From NCBI GenBank assembly GCA_963920765.1, contig OY987242.1, positions 19,182,002-19,246,001 of the forward strand: DNA of 64,000 bases, read 5' to 3'. The translations under genes and the position numbers were made by a program. Numbering within the stretch: the stretch's first letter is position 1; each line of letters starts with the position of its first letter. The stretch comes from Ulota crispa (Eukaryota; Streptophyta; Bryopsida; Orthotrichales; Orthotrichaceae). Below the pieces are notes generated by a model. That model did not search any database. It saw only the letters and a program-made list of their open reading frames with translations, and had not been told where the DNA came from. This document shows, piece by piece, positions 1 through 13,250 of this stretch.

Positions 1-2164
1 AGTACATCATGACTGCTAGAATTTGATTGGTCCATTGGGGTGTGGGAATCGGAGGGAAAACCTAGTCACAGGGGCCCATGACACCTCAAAGCATGTTCTT
101 GATAGCACTTTGCACAAATCCAAATTTATAAGAAAGGGCCTTTTTGCCACCCCATTCTTCCTCTAATGTGAGTTGTGAGCTATGAATCTAATTACTTTGT
201 TAAAATATTAACTTTCATCTATAACTATGTATAGTGGCCTTATAATTGTGCATTTAAACTTTCATCTTTGAAAAACTTGTTATTTTTTTGTGTTTTCTCA
301 TTGGTTTTGAGCTCAAAGTTGGTTCCTGTTTATGGCTCATTGTTTTACATTCAAAATAGCATTGTCCACTTTCTAGCATGGTCAAGTTGAACAAATTTGA
401 ATTTGAAAACACTATCCCCTAAAAAAGGCCAACCACTCAATTGTGAGAATTTGAAGAAAAAAAAAAAAAAAACCAGCCAAAGGCCAATAAAAAAACCCCG
501 TCTTGCCAAACAAACCCTCGTGCAGCTAGTGGACAACAAGTAATTGAAGAAAACCCCTTTGCTATTGCAGATTTCAAATAAGTTATCCCTTATCGTTTGC
601 AAGGTGAACTAATATCACACAAATACAAGTAAGCTTCTAGGGCAGACAAGGATCTTCTCACAATCACTAGTCTCAAATTATTGAACCAATAAAATTATGC
701 CACATGCACCCCTTTCAATTTTGGCTAAATGTTTACCCTAATTAATGTTTCATGTGTACATGATTCTAATTGATTTCTTTGCGCGTGCCCTCACTATGCA
801 CTCAAAGATACACAATGTCATGGTAATACATACCACTAAAACACTATGAGGAGAGAATCTGTCATCAAGCCTATTAAACACTATTTTAAGCCCATCTCAC
901 ACTCAAAGGTTTAGGTGTCCTTGGTGATTCTTTGATAAGTTTTGATTTGTTCCTATGCAAATGTATGAAAATCTCACAAATGGATGGGTTCATCCACAAA
1001 TGGATGGATTTATCCATTGCATTCATGTGTCCATAACAAGTGGATATAGGGATTTTAGTGTAATATGCTTTTCTTGGATACTAAATTTTTCCTTATCAAC
1101 TCTACTGCAAAACCAAATTCTAAATATACTTATTCAAAATCTATATCCTTTGTTTGAAATAGCCTAAAATTGACAATAGATACGTTAGAAACAACATCCC
1201 AATGTTTTTATATCTATTTATACACTATAAAAGAACCAAAATTTACAAAATCTAAATTTCAACAAATGAATAGGTAAATAAAAATACAAATCTACTACCA
1301 CTTAGCACCCAATTCTGCCTATGCATATGAATAAATTACATTCCACAAGTGATGTTCACCGTTTGTAAATAAGGATGGAATTGTGAAATGAGTGTTAATG
1401 GATCCTCTCTTGGAGGGAGCTCAATAACAGAAACTAAGGTAGAACTACTTGATTTTATCTTCCATTTTATTTAATGAACTCCTCTCTAGATTTGTCTTTG
1501 TAAATGATATCACCTTTTGCTTACAATGCATCATCATCATAAAAACATATGGAAACTAGATGATGGTTTTGAGTCTTTCAAAAGAGGGCTGAAAAGTGCA
1601 CCTATTTGACAATTTTGAGCACTACACTTTAACTTCAAAATTTCAAAAAGACCACAAAAAAACTCATAAAGTAATTAAATAACTACAATTTGTTGTTTTT
1701 ACAAATCAATGTGCCTATATATGACCAAATCCTCAATTTCTAATTTGTTTACAAATGTAAGAGATTGCTAAATCTCACTTTGACTCTACATATGCAAGCT
1801 TGCTAGGTCTCTACGTGTTGGAGGGTACCTTAGAAATCAGTACTTCTAAGACCCTCTTTATAAAAGAGATGGAGAGCAAAACTTCAAGCAATGAGAATTG
1901 TAAAAATTGAGAATTGTAGTTTTTGTTGGCTGAAATATTGTCACCATGGCTTCTCACCTCTAGTGTAAAGAGGTCCTAAGATGAATAGATTGTAAAAGTG
2001 TAATGCTTAACCCTTGAATGTCCCAAAGGACCAAAAGTATCCTCACATGATTTTAGAGACTTGTTTGAGGTACTAGATTTAATTCTTTGATTTTGCTTTA
2101 AAATACAATTCTCAAGACATTTAAGTGGTCCATGCAAATAGAGTGATGGCAAGGCAAGCCACAT
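1..2164. other. AT-rich non-coding DNA, no gene seen
   Basis: Open frames here are short, overlap on both strands and show no protein motif. A poly-A run lies near 453-472. I see no paired element ends and no RNA gene. Ordinary decayed intergenic DNA is the best description. Confidence 0.5.
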
Positions 2165-2167
2165 ATT

Positions 2168-2800
2168 AGGGGGTTTCAGATATCTAAAAAAAACGGTGAA
2201 CAAATGGTCGTGAACAAGTTTTCATTCATGGTGAACTTGAAGTCACGAAAGTGAACGATGCATGAGGACCTCCAGGAGGTCTTCATGGCTCGTTCACGCG
2301 GGAGCAACATGAAGCCTCTCTCTCCTTGCCTCTCCCACTAGCTCCAATTGTGTTCTTGTTGCTCCAGCTCCTGCGCCCGTGTTCGAGCCTACACCGCGCT
2401 TGTTTGTGTTGTTGCTCGCCTTTGGGCTCTTGCTCCGGGCCTTTGGCTCTTGCTTTGCGCCTCTAGACAGTTTGGATGCAAAGTTGATTGCCAAATCAAG
2501 GTCATTCAAGGAATTGCAATGCGCGAGAAGCGACAATGGTGGAGCTGAAGAGATCTTGATTAGAAGGGGACAATTGTGGAGACTAAGGGTTCCAGATTAG
2601 AAGCAACAATAGTGAAGTTCAAGGAATTTGTACAGAATTAGTGATTGTGGGCAAAGTTGAAAGGGTGGTGAGTAGTTCACTACAATTTGGATATTTGAAT
2701 GGGTGATTGTGAGAACATGAATGGTGGCTTGACTAACTTGTTCACCAATTTCATTCACGTGAAGAAAAATTGCCTTTGAACAACAAATCTGAAACCCCCT
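2168..2800. mobile_element. 633-bp MITE, AGGGG ends, 3-bp ATT target duplication
   Basis: The ends are inverted: AGGGGGTTTCAGATATCT at the left and its complement, ending GAAACCCCCT, at the right. The element is flanked by ATT on both sides (2165-2167 and 2801-2803). Subterminal sequence after the left end (a GGTGAACAAATGGTC-type stretch) is shared with the 190-bp element at 27190-27379, which has the same ends and an AAT duplication. The interior holds a GC-richer segment (about 2294-2600) with shadow frames on both strands but no recognisable protein. TIR and 3-bp duplication suggest a PIF/Harbinger-like non-autonomous element, though the usual target is TTA/TAA. Confidence 0.8.
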
Positions 2801-2803
2801 ATT

Positions 2804-3385
2804 GTACAAGTGTCTCAAGAGCCTTAATTGGGTGAAACTCCATATAGGAAGGGCATGGTGGCAAGCAACATTTTACAAGTTGCAAGTAGTTAATACCCCT
2901 TGCAAGCTTTCTTGAGTGTGCTTTTTGGTAGTGGAAAATTTGCCGCCAAGGGTTCAAGCATGTTCTAAACCCTTATTGTGGTAACCCTTATTGCGCAATA
3001 GCAGTGTGAAACCCTAAAATTTTACATAAAAAGAAGTATAAACTTCAATAATTTGCAAGTGTGTGCATTGACATCTAATCTTGCTACTCACAAACATGGA
3101 GATGAATCAGGGGCTTTTAGAATTTTGTAAAAATCAATAAATAGCAACTACTTGCCAAAAAAAAGATTTTATTATAACATGTTGTTTGATCAAAATTAAT
3201 GTTATAAACTGTTCTCAAAATTTGCAAGTCGTTTTCTAAATAGGTGTTCCACTATTTTCAATGGTCGCTTTCTGTGGATCATCTGAGATACAATGCATCA
3301 AAGTTGTAGGTCTCCCAAAACCCTAATTTTGGTGAAAATAGCTTGCGCACTCAGGGGGTTAATCGGATGCTTTTGGATGCAGTGC
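2804..3385. other. Non-coding interval
   Basis: No open frame with recognisable content and no terminal repeats found. It separates two MITEs. Confidence 0.4.
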
Positions 3386-3388
3386 TTA

Positions 3389-4087
3389 GAGCATCTCCTG
3401 CAGCACACTTTGCAAGACTTGGAAAAATGAGATTTCACGAGGAGAATGATGCAAACCTTCACGGCTAGGCTTGAAGTTCTCTTGTAGCCTTGAAACCTTC
3501 CAGAGCTGCACTTGAGTTACAACAAATTGCACGGATACACTTGGCTATGTAATGGGGTTGTGCGTGAACAATGCTTGGGAGGGAACGTGAAGGGAGCTTG
3601 GAGAAAGCTAGAATTTGACAAGAAGGAGTTCTCACCATGAAGACCTTGCGCCTGCACAAGGATGTTTCCGGTGCTGTTGGGGACTTAGGCCTGGTTCAAA
3701 CTAGCATCTGGCTAAAAATTTCTCAAACATGATTAGTTGAAATTTGGCTTTTCTTTGCTGTTTGGTTCAAACTAAGGGTTTGTCCGGTACTTTTACATCC
3801 ATCCTCACTACTATGGGAACCACCTATATAGCCACGTTAGCAACCAAGATAGTGAAGATTTGGGGCCTGCTCCAAGGGTGGTACCAAACTTGTCCGGCAG
3901 AGGCACACTCTTGGATGACATGTGATTATACAAAAAAGTTTCTACTAGGCAAAACACCAGACCAGGTGCCGATTTCCATGTTTCAGCTGGACGCTAGTCT
4001 AAACCAGGCCTTAAAATGCAAAAGCCATTGCTGCTGAGGAGCATAGGGCTGATTTAACACTAATTTAAAGTGCTCTAGGAGATGCTC
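3389..4087. mobile_element. 699-bp MITE with GAGCATCTCC ends and TTA duplication, interrupted by a second MITE
   Basis: The left end reads GAGCATCTCCTGCAGCAC and the right end is its imperfect complement, ending GGAGATGCTC. TTA flanks both sides (3386-3388 and 4088-4090). The GAGCATCTCC terminus is a common type among plant TTA-target (Tourist/PIF-Harbinger-like) MITEs. A second complete MITE sits inside at 3688-4010, so this one is older. Removing the insert leaves roughly 373 bp including one copy of the inner target. Confidence 0.85.
3688..4010. mobile_element. 323-bp Tourist-like MITE nested in the 3389-4087 element
   Basis: The left end is GGCCTGGTTCAAACTAGC and the right end GCTAGTCTAAACCAGGCC, a near-perfect inverted pair. 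TTA flanks both ends (3685-3687, 4011-4013). This is the classic PIF/Harbinger target duplication. No coding capacity. The plus-strand frame at 3744-4037 runs across the element end and is not a gene. Confidence 0.88.
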
Positions 4088-4149
4088 TTACTTGCAAAAC
4101 TGCACTACACATGCAACAAGGAAACAAAACCAAGGGTGGGCTAAAGAAT

Positions 4150-4620
4150 GACCAACACGATTGGCGGAGACAAAAGCACCGCAATCCCCACGACGCCACT
4201 GGAACCAGATCTCTGGCTTCAAGATAAGGTCACTTAACTTACATGACCTCCGCCCAACGAGCCTCGCATTCTCACCGTTGCCACCACCAAGGCCGCTACC
4301 AAAGGCCACTACCAAGGCACACACTCCTCAACTCTTCACATCATCACCGCAACGCCCCCCCAATTCCAATTTGCAGTTGCCTCTGACAACAATAGGCCCG
4401 CGCACATGATGTTTTATAAGCCCTCCATTTGACGTCGTACGGGTGTAGGCGGGCCTCCACCTCAACCTGGTTTTTTTGGGGGAGTAGGTTTGGAGGACCT
4501 TTCCCTGGGTGAAAAGAACACCCCCTCCTCTCTGTAGTCTCGAGATAAAAACTATTGATGGCCTCTTTTTCATTCACATAATATAGCGTAAGGTAGAGGT
4601 ACCTATACCTGAGCATTTAA
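4150..4620. other. GC-richer island, no gene recognised
   Basis: Base composition rises well above the surroundings. Overlapping frames occur on both strands (plus 4161-4409; minus 4088-4324, 4328-4573 and 4344-4616). None carries a motif I recognise, and the plus frame is low-complexity and rich in Pro, Thr and Ser. It may be a decayed exon or promoter fragment. The direction of any former gene cannot be told from sequence. Confidence 0.3.
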
Positions 4621-4999
4621 GGGTTGGGGGTACCTCAAGGTTTTAGAGCATTCTAGAAAAAACATCCTTATGGTTAGCCTTTCAACAAGGTATCACGGAA
4701 CATAATTTTTGGGGAAAAACATACTATAGATAATTTTATATTAAAGGGCAAAGTTGCAACTCATACGGTCTCTATTAGCAACTCTAGATTGCCCTTGAAA
4801 TTTCTTGGATGAGTTCCTATACATGTGCTAGACGATTCCAATTCCAACCCTCCCAAACTAGCTCCTAAGCTCACATGTGGTAAGATTTGCTTGTGCAAAT
4901 GGCATTCACTACTCCACTATGGGTTCAAAAGTGAGTGGTAAACACCTCAAGACTAGGGGTTGGCATTGGGTGACGCTCGGTGAACAATATGTTTACCTT

Positions 5000-5858
5000 A
5001 TATCAAAATAAAATTGGCGTCTTATTACTTTGCATCATTTACATTCTATTTTTACTACAAATCCCAATCTAGCATACCAAAGTTCAACTCCAAAAAACCA
5101 AACACCAATTTTTAGTGAATTATTTTGTATAACAACCATGATATTACAAGAAATGTGATTGAAAAATATTGGTGATGGAATTTTGAAATTGGACGAGAAA
5201 TCAGATTGCGTGGGTGTGTAGGAAACCTCCATGTGCACATTTTCCATGTTGAAAATCACCCCCTTAAGTAACAAAATTTTGATTTACAAAAATATCAATG
5301 CAACTTGTGATATGCACAAATTTTGTAAAACAAGCATTTCTTTGTAATCATCCAAATTTTTTGTGTAATTCATATACTATGACTAAGTTTGAACTTTTGA
5401 ACAAGATTTTATGTCTACTTAGTGAAAATCTAGTTAAAACATATAATTACTTGTTTTACAATATCACAAGTTGCATTGAATTTTTTGTAAAACAAGATTT
5501 TGTTACTGAAGGGGGTGATTTTTAGCATGGAAAATGTGCACATGGATGTTTCCTACACACCCATGCAATTCGATTTCTTGTCTGATTTCTCATCCAATTT
5601 CTTGTTTGATTTCTCATCCAATTTCTTGTTTGATTTCTCATCCAATTTCTCATCCAATTTCTCATCCAATTTCAAAATTCCATCACCAATATTTTTCAAT
5701 CACATTTTTTGTAATATCATGGTTGTTATACAAAATAATTCACTAAAAATTGGTGTTTGGTTTCTTGGAGTTGAATTTTGGTATGCTAGATTGGGATTGG
5801 TAGTAAAAATAGAATATAAATGATGCAAAGTAATAAGACACCAATTGTATTTTGATAT
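5000..5858. mobile_element. Foldback element, copy A
   Basis: Two long inverted arms (about 5000-5340 and about 5450-5858) pair around position 5429. The outermost paired sequence is ATATCAAAAT on the left against its complement on the right. The arms carry the family core, seen on the right as ATGGAAAATGTGCACATGG followed by a CCTACACACCCATGCAAT stretch. The mirror-image open frames (minus 5035-5274, plus 5500-5823) come from the palindrome and are not evidence of a protein. The right arm alone carries an expanded minisatellite (5571-5672). The arms read inward to a CCCCCTTAAGTAACAAAA-type sequence (C-type arm, see the elements at 36092 and 55187). Confidence 0.85.
5571..5672 (+). repeat. 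24/12-bp minisatellite inside one foldback arm
   Basis: Units built on GATTTCTCATCCAATTTC, alternating with a TTGTTT spacer, repeat about five to seven times. The matching position in the left arm (near 5190) has a single unit. The expansion therefore arose after the hairpin formed and makes the right arm about 84 bp longer. Confidence 0.85.
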
Positions 5859-7038
5859 ATGCTATATTATGTGATTGGAAAAGAATGGAAAAGAGGATGG
5901 CAACAATTTTTATTGGGGATTGTGTAATAGCAAAAATGAAGTATATGTAAGCTCTCTTATAGTATTCAAAGAAGTTTGCATAAGAAAGAATATAATTGGC
6001 ATATTATGGGTGAGTGTACACTAGAAGTATACCAATATTGGCAAAAGTTGATTGTACAAAAACATAAAGGTAATACAAATTTGTATTATTTTGTACTTCT
6101 GTCCTCTTTTTTAGGGGCTGAGAACATGTAGATTCCTGTCGTGCCGTTCTAGAAGGTGTATATGGATTGACCAATGGAATGCAAGTACATTGTCAAAAAT
6201 TTTAAAACGTGGCGTTTGTTGATCTGGCTCATTCCAGATTTGGTAGCCACAACTTGCACTGCTGTATTTTTGGGCCCCTTCCTTAGGCTTTATAGAATTG
6301 TTTTTGAAATTTAAGTAATGGATACAATGACCCCTTCCTGCCCTCCCTGTTCTCATTATTTATTACAAATATCATCTAATGTGTAGCATTGGGAATTAGT
6401 GAATTGAGCAAAACCTTAGTATGTTTTCAATTATCAACATTCTTTTAGATAAAACTTGAATGAAATGTTGTTTACATTGCATATATGTACAAAATAGAAG
6501 ACAAGTTTAGAAGGAAACAATAGTAGGTGGTACACATATTGTAGCTATGTTTACAAGTCTTTGGGATAATAAAATATAAATTGCATAAGTAACATTGGAT
6601 ACATCATAAAACATTATTGTTGTTTCTTTTAATAATCTATGAGGTTTTTGTAAGTATAAGTTTAAAGGGAGATTGAAATATAATAAAATATACTTATACC
6701 AACACTTTGTTAAATAAAAATTAATGCAAAGGAAAGTTAATGTTACCTTAGGGCTTGCAAGTAAGCTTACCATGAAGGTATTTGAATTCTAGGGTCTTAG
6801 GACATTTGGGATGTTCTTTAGTAATTTAAGGAAATATGCGTTCTCGAGATCAAATGACTTTGCAAGAATGATTGGGAATTTGCTATCACAAATCATGTGG
6901 AATTATAATTCCAATGTCTCTCTTTTTTGTAATTATGGCCTCAAAGGCATTTACTTCTACAAAAATTCAATTTTATGACATTTCTATTGCTACAATGAAT
7001 ATACTAACAGAAATTGGAATGTGTCATCATTTTTTAAG

Positions 7039-7063
7039 CATGTTAGGGTTTAGGGTTTAGGGT
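7039..7063 (+). repeat. Short interstitial telomere-type repeat (TTTAGGG)
   Basis: About three tandem TTAGGGT units occur in an otherwise AT-rich stretch. TTTAGGG is the usual plant telomere unit. Single or double units also occur near 8130 and 57670. Three copies is compatible with chance or an old repair scar. Confidence 0.6.
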
Positions 7064-8651
7064 TGGTTAAAAAAAACTTCTTTCATACTTGTTTTAAAAA
7101 AAAATTATTATTTGTGTTTATAAGTTATTATGTAAGTTTATAAATTTCATATTCATGTTACTTTCATGGATCCACAAAAGATCAATCAATTATTGTTAGC
7201 ATCAACTAATGTTATGGTATCTCATTAAGCACAGAAGTTGCAAATTGTATTTATTGAAATACCACAGAATATTTGATCAAGAAACACCTTTGAAATCCAA
7301 AATTCTATTTAATGAAAAAATATCTAAGAATTTGTGTAATGCATATAGTTTTATTAACTTCACAATTTTGGTTTTGGGTTACCATTTATTTCCTTTTTAA
7401 ATTAAGAATGTGAAGTTTGTTTCCTAAATTTATGTATATAGATGACTAATTTCAAGTAAATTCATTCTTATTTACAATTTTAAAATGATGGCAATTATAA
7501 ATTTACAAGCCTACTTGGAATTTTTATTTTCTAAGCCATAATTAGAAGTATCACTCCCTAAAAATTTCCTATTTATCTTAAGAAATTTAAACTTATAATA
7601 AAACTCATTATATTTATTATATTAAAAAAATCAATTGTAACCATAGTCATTTAATTCTAACACAACATTATTGATAATGTAGTTTAGAAACCATCCAGTC
7701 TAATCCCTTGAGTGTGCAAAATGTTCTTGAAAGAATTGTGTAATATTTAATAGTATTTAAAGCCTAGATTTTTTTTTCATGAATACATGTCGTTGGACTT
7801 GCCTTGTCAATGACTATACCATGGAAAAAAAGGAATTTGAAATATGTACAAATTGTTGGGCAATTCATGAGCATGGAATATGACATGTAATTATTATAAA
7901 GATTCTTCAAAACTCAAATTGATAGTTAAATATCACAATTTTCCAATTCAGTTGATTCTTACACATTGAAGTATTACAAGATTTAATGCAATTATTTAAA
8001 CTCCCGTATCTTACAACCAATTGGATTTGTTTAAAATCAAATACACTTGCACATTTTGGGTTTAAGTAATACACTAGAGAAGTTAAACATTTCAGATCCT
8101 CTTTTGAAAATGAAAGAAACTTAGGAGTTTAGAGTTTAGGGTTATATCAATTAAATGGGGGTTCTTAGGGTACACTCATTATAATAAATGTTTACATGGG
8201 TCTTAGAAGAAATAATAAATTATCAATTCATCATTGAAATTAATAGAGAACGTGCAATAATCATTTTCAAGAATTTGACAAACTATGTACGTTTGTAGAG
8301 TGACTTATAAAATATGAAAACATGTACTGTAAGGTTTTAATTGTTATGAAAAGTTTTGTTAGTAATATGTAGAGATTGGTGAAAGCCTATTATTCAATTC
8401 CACAAAATATTTTTCATTTTTGATATGTGGAGAAGATATAATTGTATCCAAATTCTTTGACCCTTTAAATTCCATTGAATTTTGAAGACACAATTTCTTT
8501 ATTCAAAATGTTAATGTTCACTTCATGCAAAATTGAGTTTTACAATTAATGTGAATGCTACTTTTCATTAAATTTTTTAATTTTCATGTGTTTACTAGAT
8601 GGCGGTTTTCATTAAATCAACACATCTCTTTATAGAAATTGTTTAATGTGA

Positions 8652-8736
<85 letters not shown>
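8652..8736. repeat. (TA)n microsatellite
   Basis: An essentially pure TA dinucleotide tract of about 85 bp with one TATGTA interruption near its start. Confidence 0.97.
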
Positions 8737-8741
<5 letters not shown>

Positions 8742-9530
8742 AATATTCAAGCTTTCATACTAACATTATAATTGTGCATAAAACATCTATCATCATTCAA
8801 TGTATGAATGTGTCCATTCTTTACCATAATTTTTTCAATTACTTTCAATGTAATTTAATGAATCACTAAAATATATGATTGTTAAAACATGATATGCATG
8901 GTTTAGGATTGTTATACACACACATATAATTTGCTAAAAGATTAATTCTACTAGTTTAGTCTATTTCTCAAAATTGTATAAAAATATTTATCATCACAAC
9001 TTTTTTGGATGTCATACACATTAATACTTTGTACATACTAATATGGCTTAATTCTTGAAGCATCAATGATGATTTGAAAAAAGAATTATATGAAAACAAA
9101 ATCAATTGCATTTGGAGGTTGACTACTATTTTATGTTTACTATAAATTATTGTGGAGTCATAATTCTATCAATATTGTTGGAATAAAGGTAATCAACAAA
9201 CCAAAAAATATATATTGGCCCCTTCAATATTTGCAAGTTAACTTTGAACATCCATTCCTTTATTTAAAAGTTTGTGTTCCATTTGGATTTGGAAATTCAC
9301 TTACAACTAAAAACATATAAATGTTCATGCAAATAAACTAGGAGGCACTGATCGACATTATAATAAAATGATGAGTATTAACTACAGTTGGTAAGTAGTA
9401 CCAACCACATGTGACCACATTAAAAATATGTTTCAATGTCATGTGAGTATTGTACAAGCAACAAGACATATGATTTAAAGGAAATCCGTCATTCCATTTC
9501 ATACGTTCCCTTTCCGATGAACACACGGAA

Positions 9531-9630
9531 TCGGTGATTGCTAGTATTCCTTAGCCCTTACCACGTTGCTGACTAGTGACCGCCGGTATCCCTTAGCCTT
9601 TACCACGTTGGTGACCGGTGATTGCCGGTG
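9531..9630 (+). repeat. Tandem duplication of about 47 bp
   Basis: Two adjacent imperfect copies share the block CCTTAGCC(C/T)TTACCACGTTG followed by GTGAC-type sequence. It lies in a GC-richer segment that may be the first untranslated exon of the gene starting at about 9.5 kb. Confidence 0.7.
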
Positions 9631-12191
9631 AGAATATGGCTCCGACTACCAAGCCTCCGATTGCCGTCTTGCACCTATTTGGCGCAAAGTAGTTTCGAAC
9701 TTTTTTTTGAATTCTCAGGTTTCCTTTGTTTCTTTGTAGAGATAAGCTCGTCAATGCTTGAGGAAGGCTCTCTGTTTGCGCAAAGTGCTTTTGTGATCTG
9801 CTCTGTCGTTGCAGGTACGAGAAGTGTTTTCTAATGCTCTAAAGCCAAGAAGTTTGAATGTAGTAAACAAATAAAGCTCATTCTAGTTAGGTCTTGTTTA
9901 AAGTTAGAGATTGCAGTGGGCTGGACTTGGTGCCAATTAGAAGACATTACCTATTATTGTTAGAAGTTCCAAAGACATCATTTTGTGTAGGGTTTTGTTT
10001 GTGGCATTTGGTTTGTGCTTTATTTTCTTCCAATTTCTATTAATGTCTAGAAATTTGGTGCAAGTGAGTCAGCCAAGTTTGTCATTTTTTTTTAGGGTCA
10101 GACCAATCTGCAGTAAGCTCACAAAAATCAGCTTACCTATTGCATTAATATTTTGGCAGCTTTTGAAGCAAATGTTGTAGTTTTGCACATCAAGAGATTG
10201 ATAAAGCAGTATTATACTTTACAAAACGCACATGTAATTCATTTTTTGTAGTTTTACTTGGGATCTTTTGTTGTTTTTGCCATTCTGCTTTTGGATTATG
10301 TACTATGTTGTGTATGTATTTAGATTCAAGATTTGGATTAATGGAGAAATCCGCGGAAACCCTATTGGGGAAGGGCAATCTAGAGAAGGGGAAGATGAGT
10401 GCGCTAAAATCCAAAAGTAGTGGACGGAAGGAGAGGGGGGGTGCCAAAAAAATTCTAGACTACACAAAAACTGGAAGGGTCAGCAGTGGACAGCAGAGGG
10501 GAGTAGCCCCTAGAGGCAACGACAACGATAACAGATCTAAGCATAAAGGAGGGCCGGCCCTTCCAGGCATTGACAACCAAGACCTGAGACAGCAAGAAGG
10601 GAACACCCTAGCAAGAGTCGATGATGGTGAACACAACGACAAAGAAGGAGATCATGGAGAGGGGGAACAACAATCTAGCCGGAGGAGATTTGAGTCAAAG
10701 AGTAAGAAGTTCAAGGTGTATAAAACAACAGAAGACATGGACTTGGAGATTGCCAACCTGAAGCCACCGCCAAGGCTGCTGACTTGCAAGGACTTTGCGA
10801 GTGAATATGCGCTCTACAATGGATGAGGAACTAACCTTCATTAGTATCAAAAACGTTCTGTTGCAACAAAGGTGGTGAGGAAGTGTTTTGGAGAACCCAC
10901 AGGCAAAGGTGGGCAAAATAGATTCTACTGGAAACAGTGTGAGTATCCCAACATTAGGGAGAGAATCAAACATCTGCACCCTATCATGTATCAACACGCT
11001 GTGAACGAGGTGCCTTTGTTGTTGAAGATGCATTTTGCGGAGGAGGTGGCAATAGAGTTTGAGAAGGGAACTAGTGATATAAACTGGTGCTTGTTTGGAG
11101 AGGAAACAAACAAGCGCTAGCGTAACCGATATGATCAAGACCTCCAGAAGCTAGAATCATTGAAGGGATCTTTACAGTGCTCTAAAAAACCGGCGGACTT
11201 GCGGGGGAAGGACCGGAGGTCCATAAAGTTGGAGCAAGGTGTCAAATTGGAAGGAGGTGGAGGTAGTAGAATGGGATACACCGTTGACAGGGTACTTGCT
11301 TTGTCACATTCAAAGCATGGAGAGACTGGGGGAGAATTGGGGGTGTCTGTAGATTTGGAGAGTTATCACAACAAGCTGGAAATGCCTCCAAAGGTGTTTC
11401 ACCTGAGTTGCAGATGGAGGTAGAATCAGTGATGGCGGTGGTGCACATGGAAGGGGAGGTTTTGAAAATCCAACAAACTGAGGCAAAATCTGATCTGGAG
11501 AAATTCAACTTGAGGAGGAGAGACAAAGAGTGTTTGGTAGGTACCTTCCTAGGGCAAATGGAAATAAAAACAAAGCTCATTGCAGCTATGCTGAAATGTG
11601 AGGCGGCTATGGAGCGAGAGTTGATCAAATCAGAGATGCTCCAGGAGCAGCTCCAATCTGAAGAACAACAACTCAAGGAAGCCATATTATAGGTAGAAGG
11701 GGCAGAGATTGCCATGGCTACTTTGGCTCAGAAGATCAAATGCCATAGACTGGAATTCAATGGATTGGGACTCCAGTCAAGGTCAATGAAGAAAGGCAAT
11801 CTAGGTGCTTCATATATTCCAAAGCCCATGGTGTATGCCACTCTAGAAGAAAAGAGTGTACAATTCACAAGCTCTAGCGTGGACCATGATTTTCTTCAGG
11901 CTAAAGTCTACTCTCTCTGTTCATTCTCCTTTCCTCATTATGATATAATTGTATCATCTTGTAGGCATCTATACCATCCATTTTGTGCTTCCATTGTGTT
12001 TGCTAGTAGTAAGAGGTGCATGGCTATGGGATGCAATTCTATGCCGTATCTTGAGTGGCACCGGAGTTATGGATGGGGGGAGCCTAGTACGGAACTAGTA
12101 GAGAAAGCTTTGACATTTGGATTAGCTGAGGAGCGGAAGAAGATACTCCAAGAGCACTTGGATTCAGCAAAGGGTAAATGCCCACTTGCAG

Positions 12192-13250
12192 GTAAATCAT
12201 TCATTGTTTTTACAAATTTCAATGCTCATAGACAACACAACTTTGTATTGTATTTTGATTTTTTTAAGTATCCATGATAAATGGTCAACTTAACATAGCA
12301 TTTTTATGAAAAATCCAATTAGGTTTTCTGATTTTCATGTCTTCTGCACCATAGAGTTTGTGTAGTAAAAGTTAACTTACACAATTATCTATGTTTGTGC
12401 GTGCATTGATTATGAGTGTGTAGATTGGATTGTTATAAACTTATTCATATGTTGTTTGAAATTGTTTGTATTTTGTACGTAGTGTACAACAAGTAGTTTG
12501 AGTTAACATGGTTAGGGTCAAGGTATGTTTTTGTATTATGTTAGCTCTTTTTTCGAACTAAACATACTTAATGGTTTTTTTATAATGTATTATAAGAATT
12601 TGTACTAATAGAATATTTAGTACACCTTTAGCACTTTAGAGTTGTTACTAACTACTTCATTGTATCAAAATGTACGTAGATTAATGTTAATTATAATCAA
12701 CACAATACATTCATACAAGCACTTGGTAATTGTATTATTTAAGTCTAGTACAAATTTTATCAATCCCATTCTATGTTATGAAAAAAAGTATTTGTTGTAC
12801 ATATGTATTGTAATAAAGTACATTTCATGTACATTCCCATCTTGTATAGTACTGTTTCAATTGCAATGACAAATACTATATATAAAATTTTGCAATTTAC
12901 ATAAGTAGATGTTACATTAGTACTAAAAGTACATTGAAAGATTAGGTAATATTAATTGTACTTTGCATACTGTGACTGAAAGTATAAAAATGTATTCATT
13001 TTGGAAAGTTTTTATACTTTTTTGTACTTTGAGTACTAATAACTACTTGTCTGCTTTTTTTAGTCAATAGTCTTTAATATAAATCACAAATCAAAACAAA
13101 AAAAGTATAGCTATTGTACTTTTTTTACAATGTATGGTTAGTTACTAAAGTTGTTTTTAATAGTTTATACCCTTAATTCTAACATACTAGTTATTTTATT
13201 GGGAATTCTTCTTCATAACTACCACTATACTCTTATGGTTTTGATTAGGA
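12192..13250 (+). other. Probable GTAC-rich intron of the 9.5-14.8 kb gene
   Basis: Bounded by a good donor (GCAG before GTAAAT) and an acceptor-like TTGATTAG before GAGTTCAG. The tetramer GTAC occurs about fourteen times within 12600-13150, against about two expected by chance. The same enrichment recurs at 16.0-17.0, 19.0-19.7 and 22.1-22.45 kb. I see no independent gene inside. Confidence 0.5.

Larger units (their letters stand above)
5859..9480. other. Long AT-rich interval with telomere-like motif and (TA)n tract
   Basis: No gene is supported. Short frames (for example minus 6111-6356, minus 6507-6773, plus 6872-7060) lack motifs. The stretch holds an interstitial TTTAGGG run (7039-7063) and a long (TA)n tract (8652-8736). 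Nothing else stands out. Confidence 0.5.

Noticed and set aside
5035-5823. Frames of 79 and 107 residues that resemble frames at 55.4-55.9 and 56.2-56.75 kb
   Set aside because: The shared peptide (VHMDVSYI-like) reflects the foldback core sequence. Start positions, frames and ends differ, and both strands are equally open.
9622-9834. 70-residue plus-strand frame as a separate gene
   Set aside because: It ends across a likely splice donor and lies at the expected 5' exon of the following gene. The peptide has no recognisable content.
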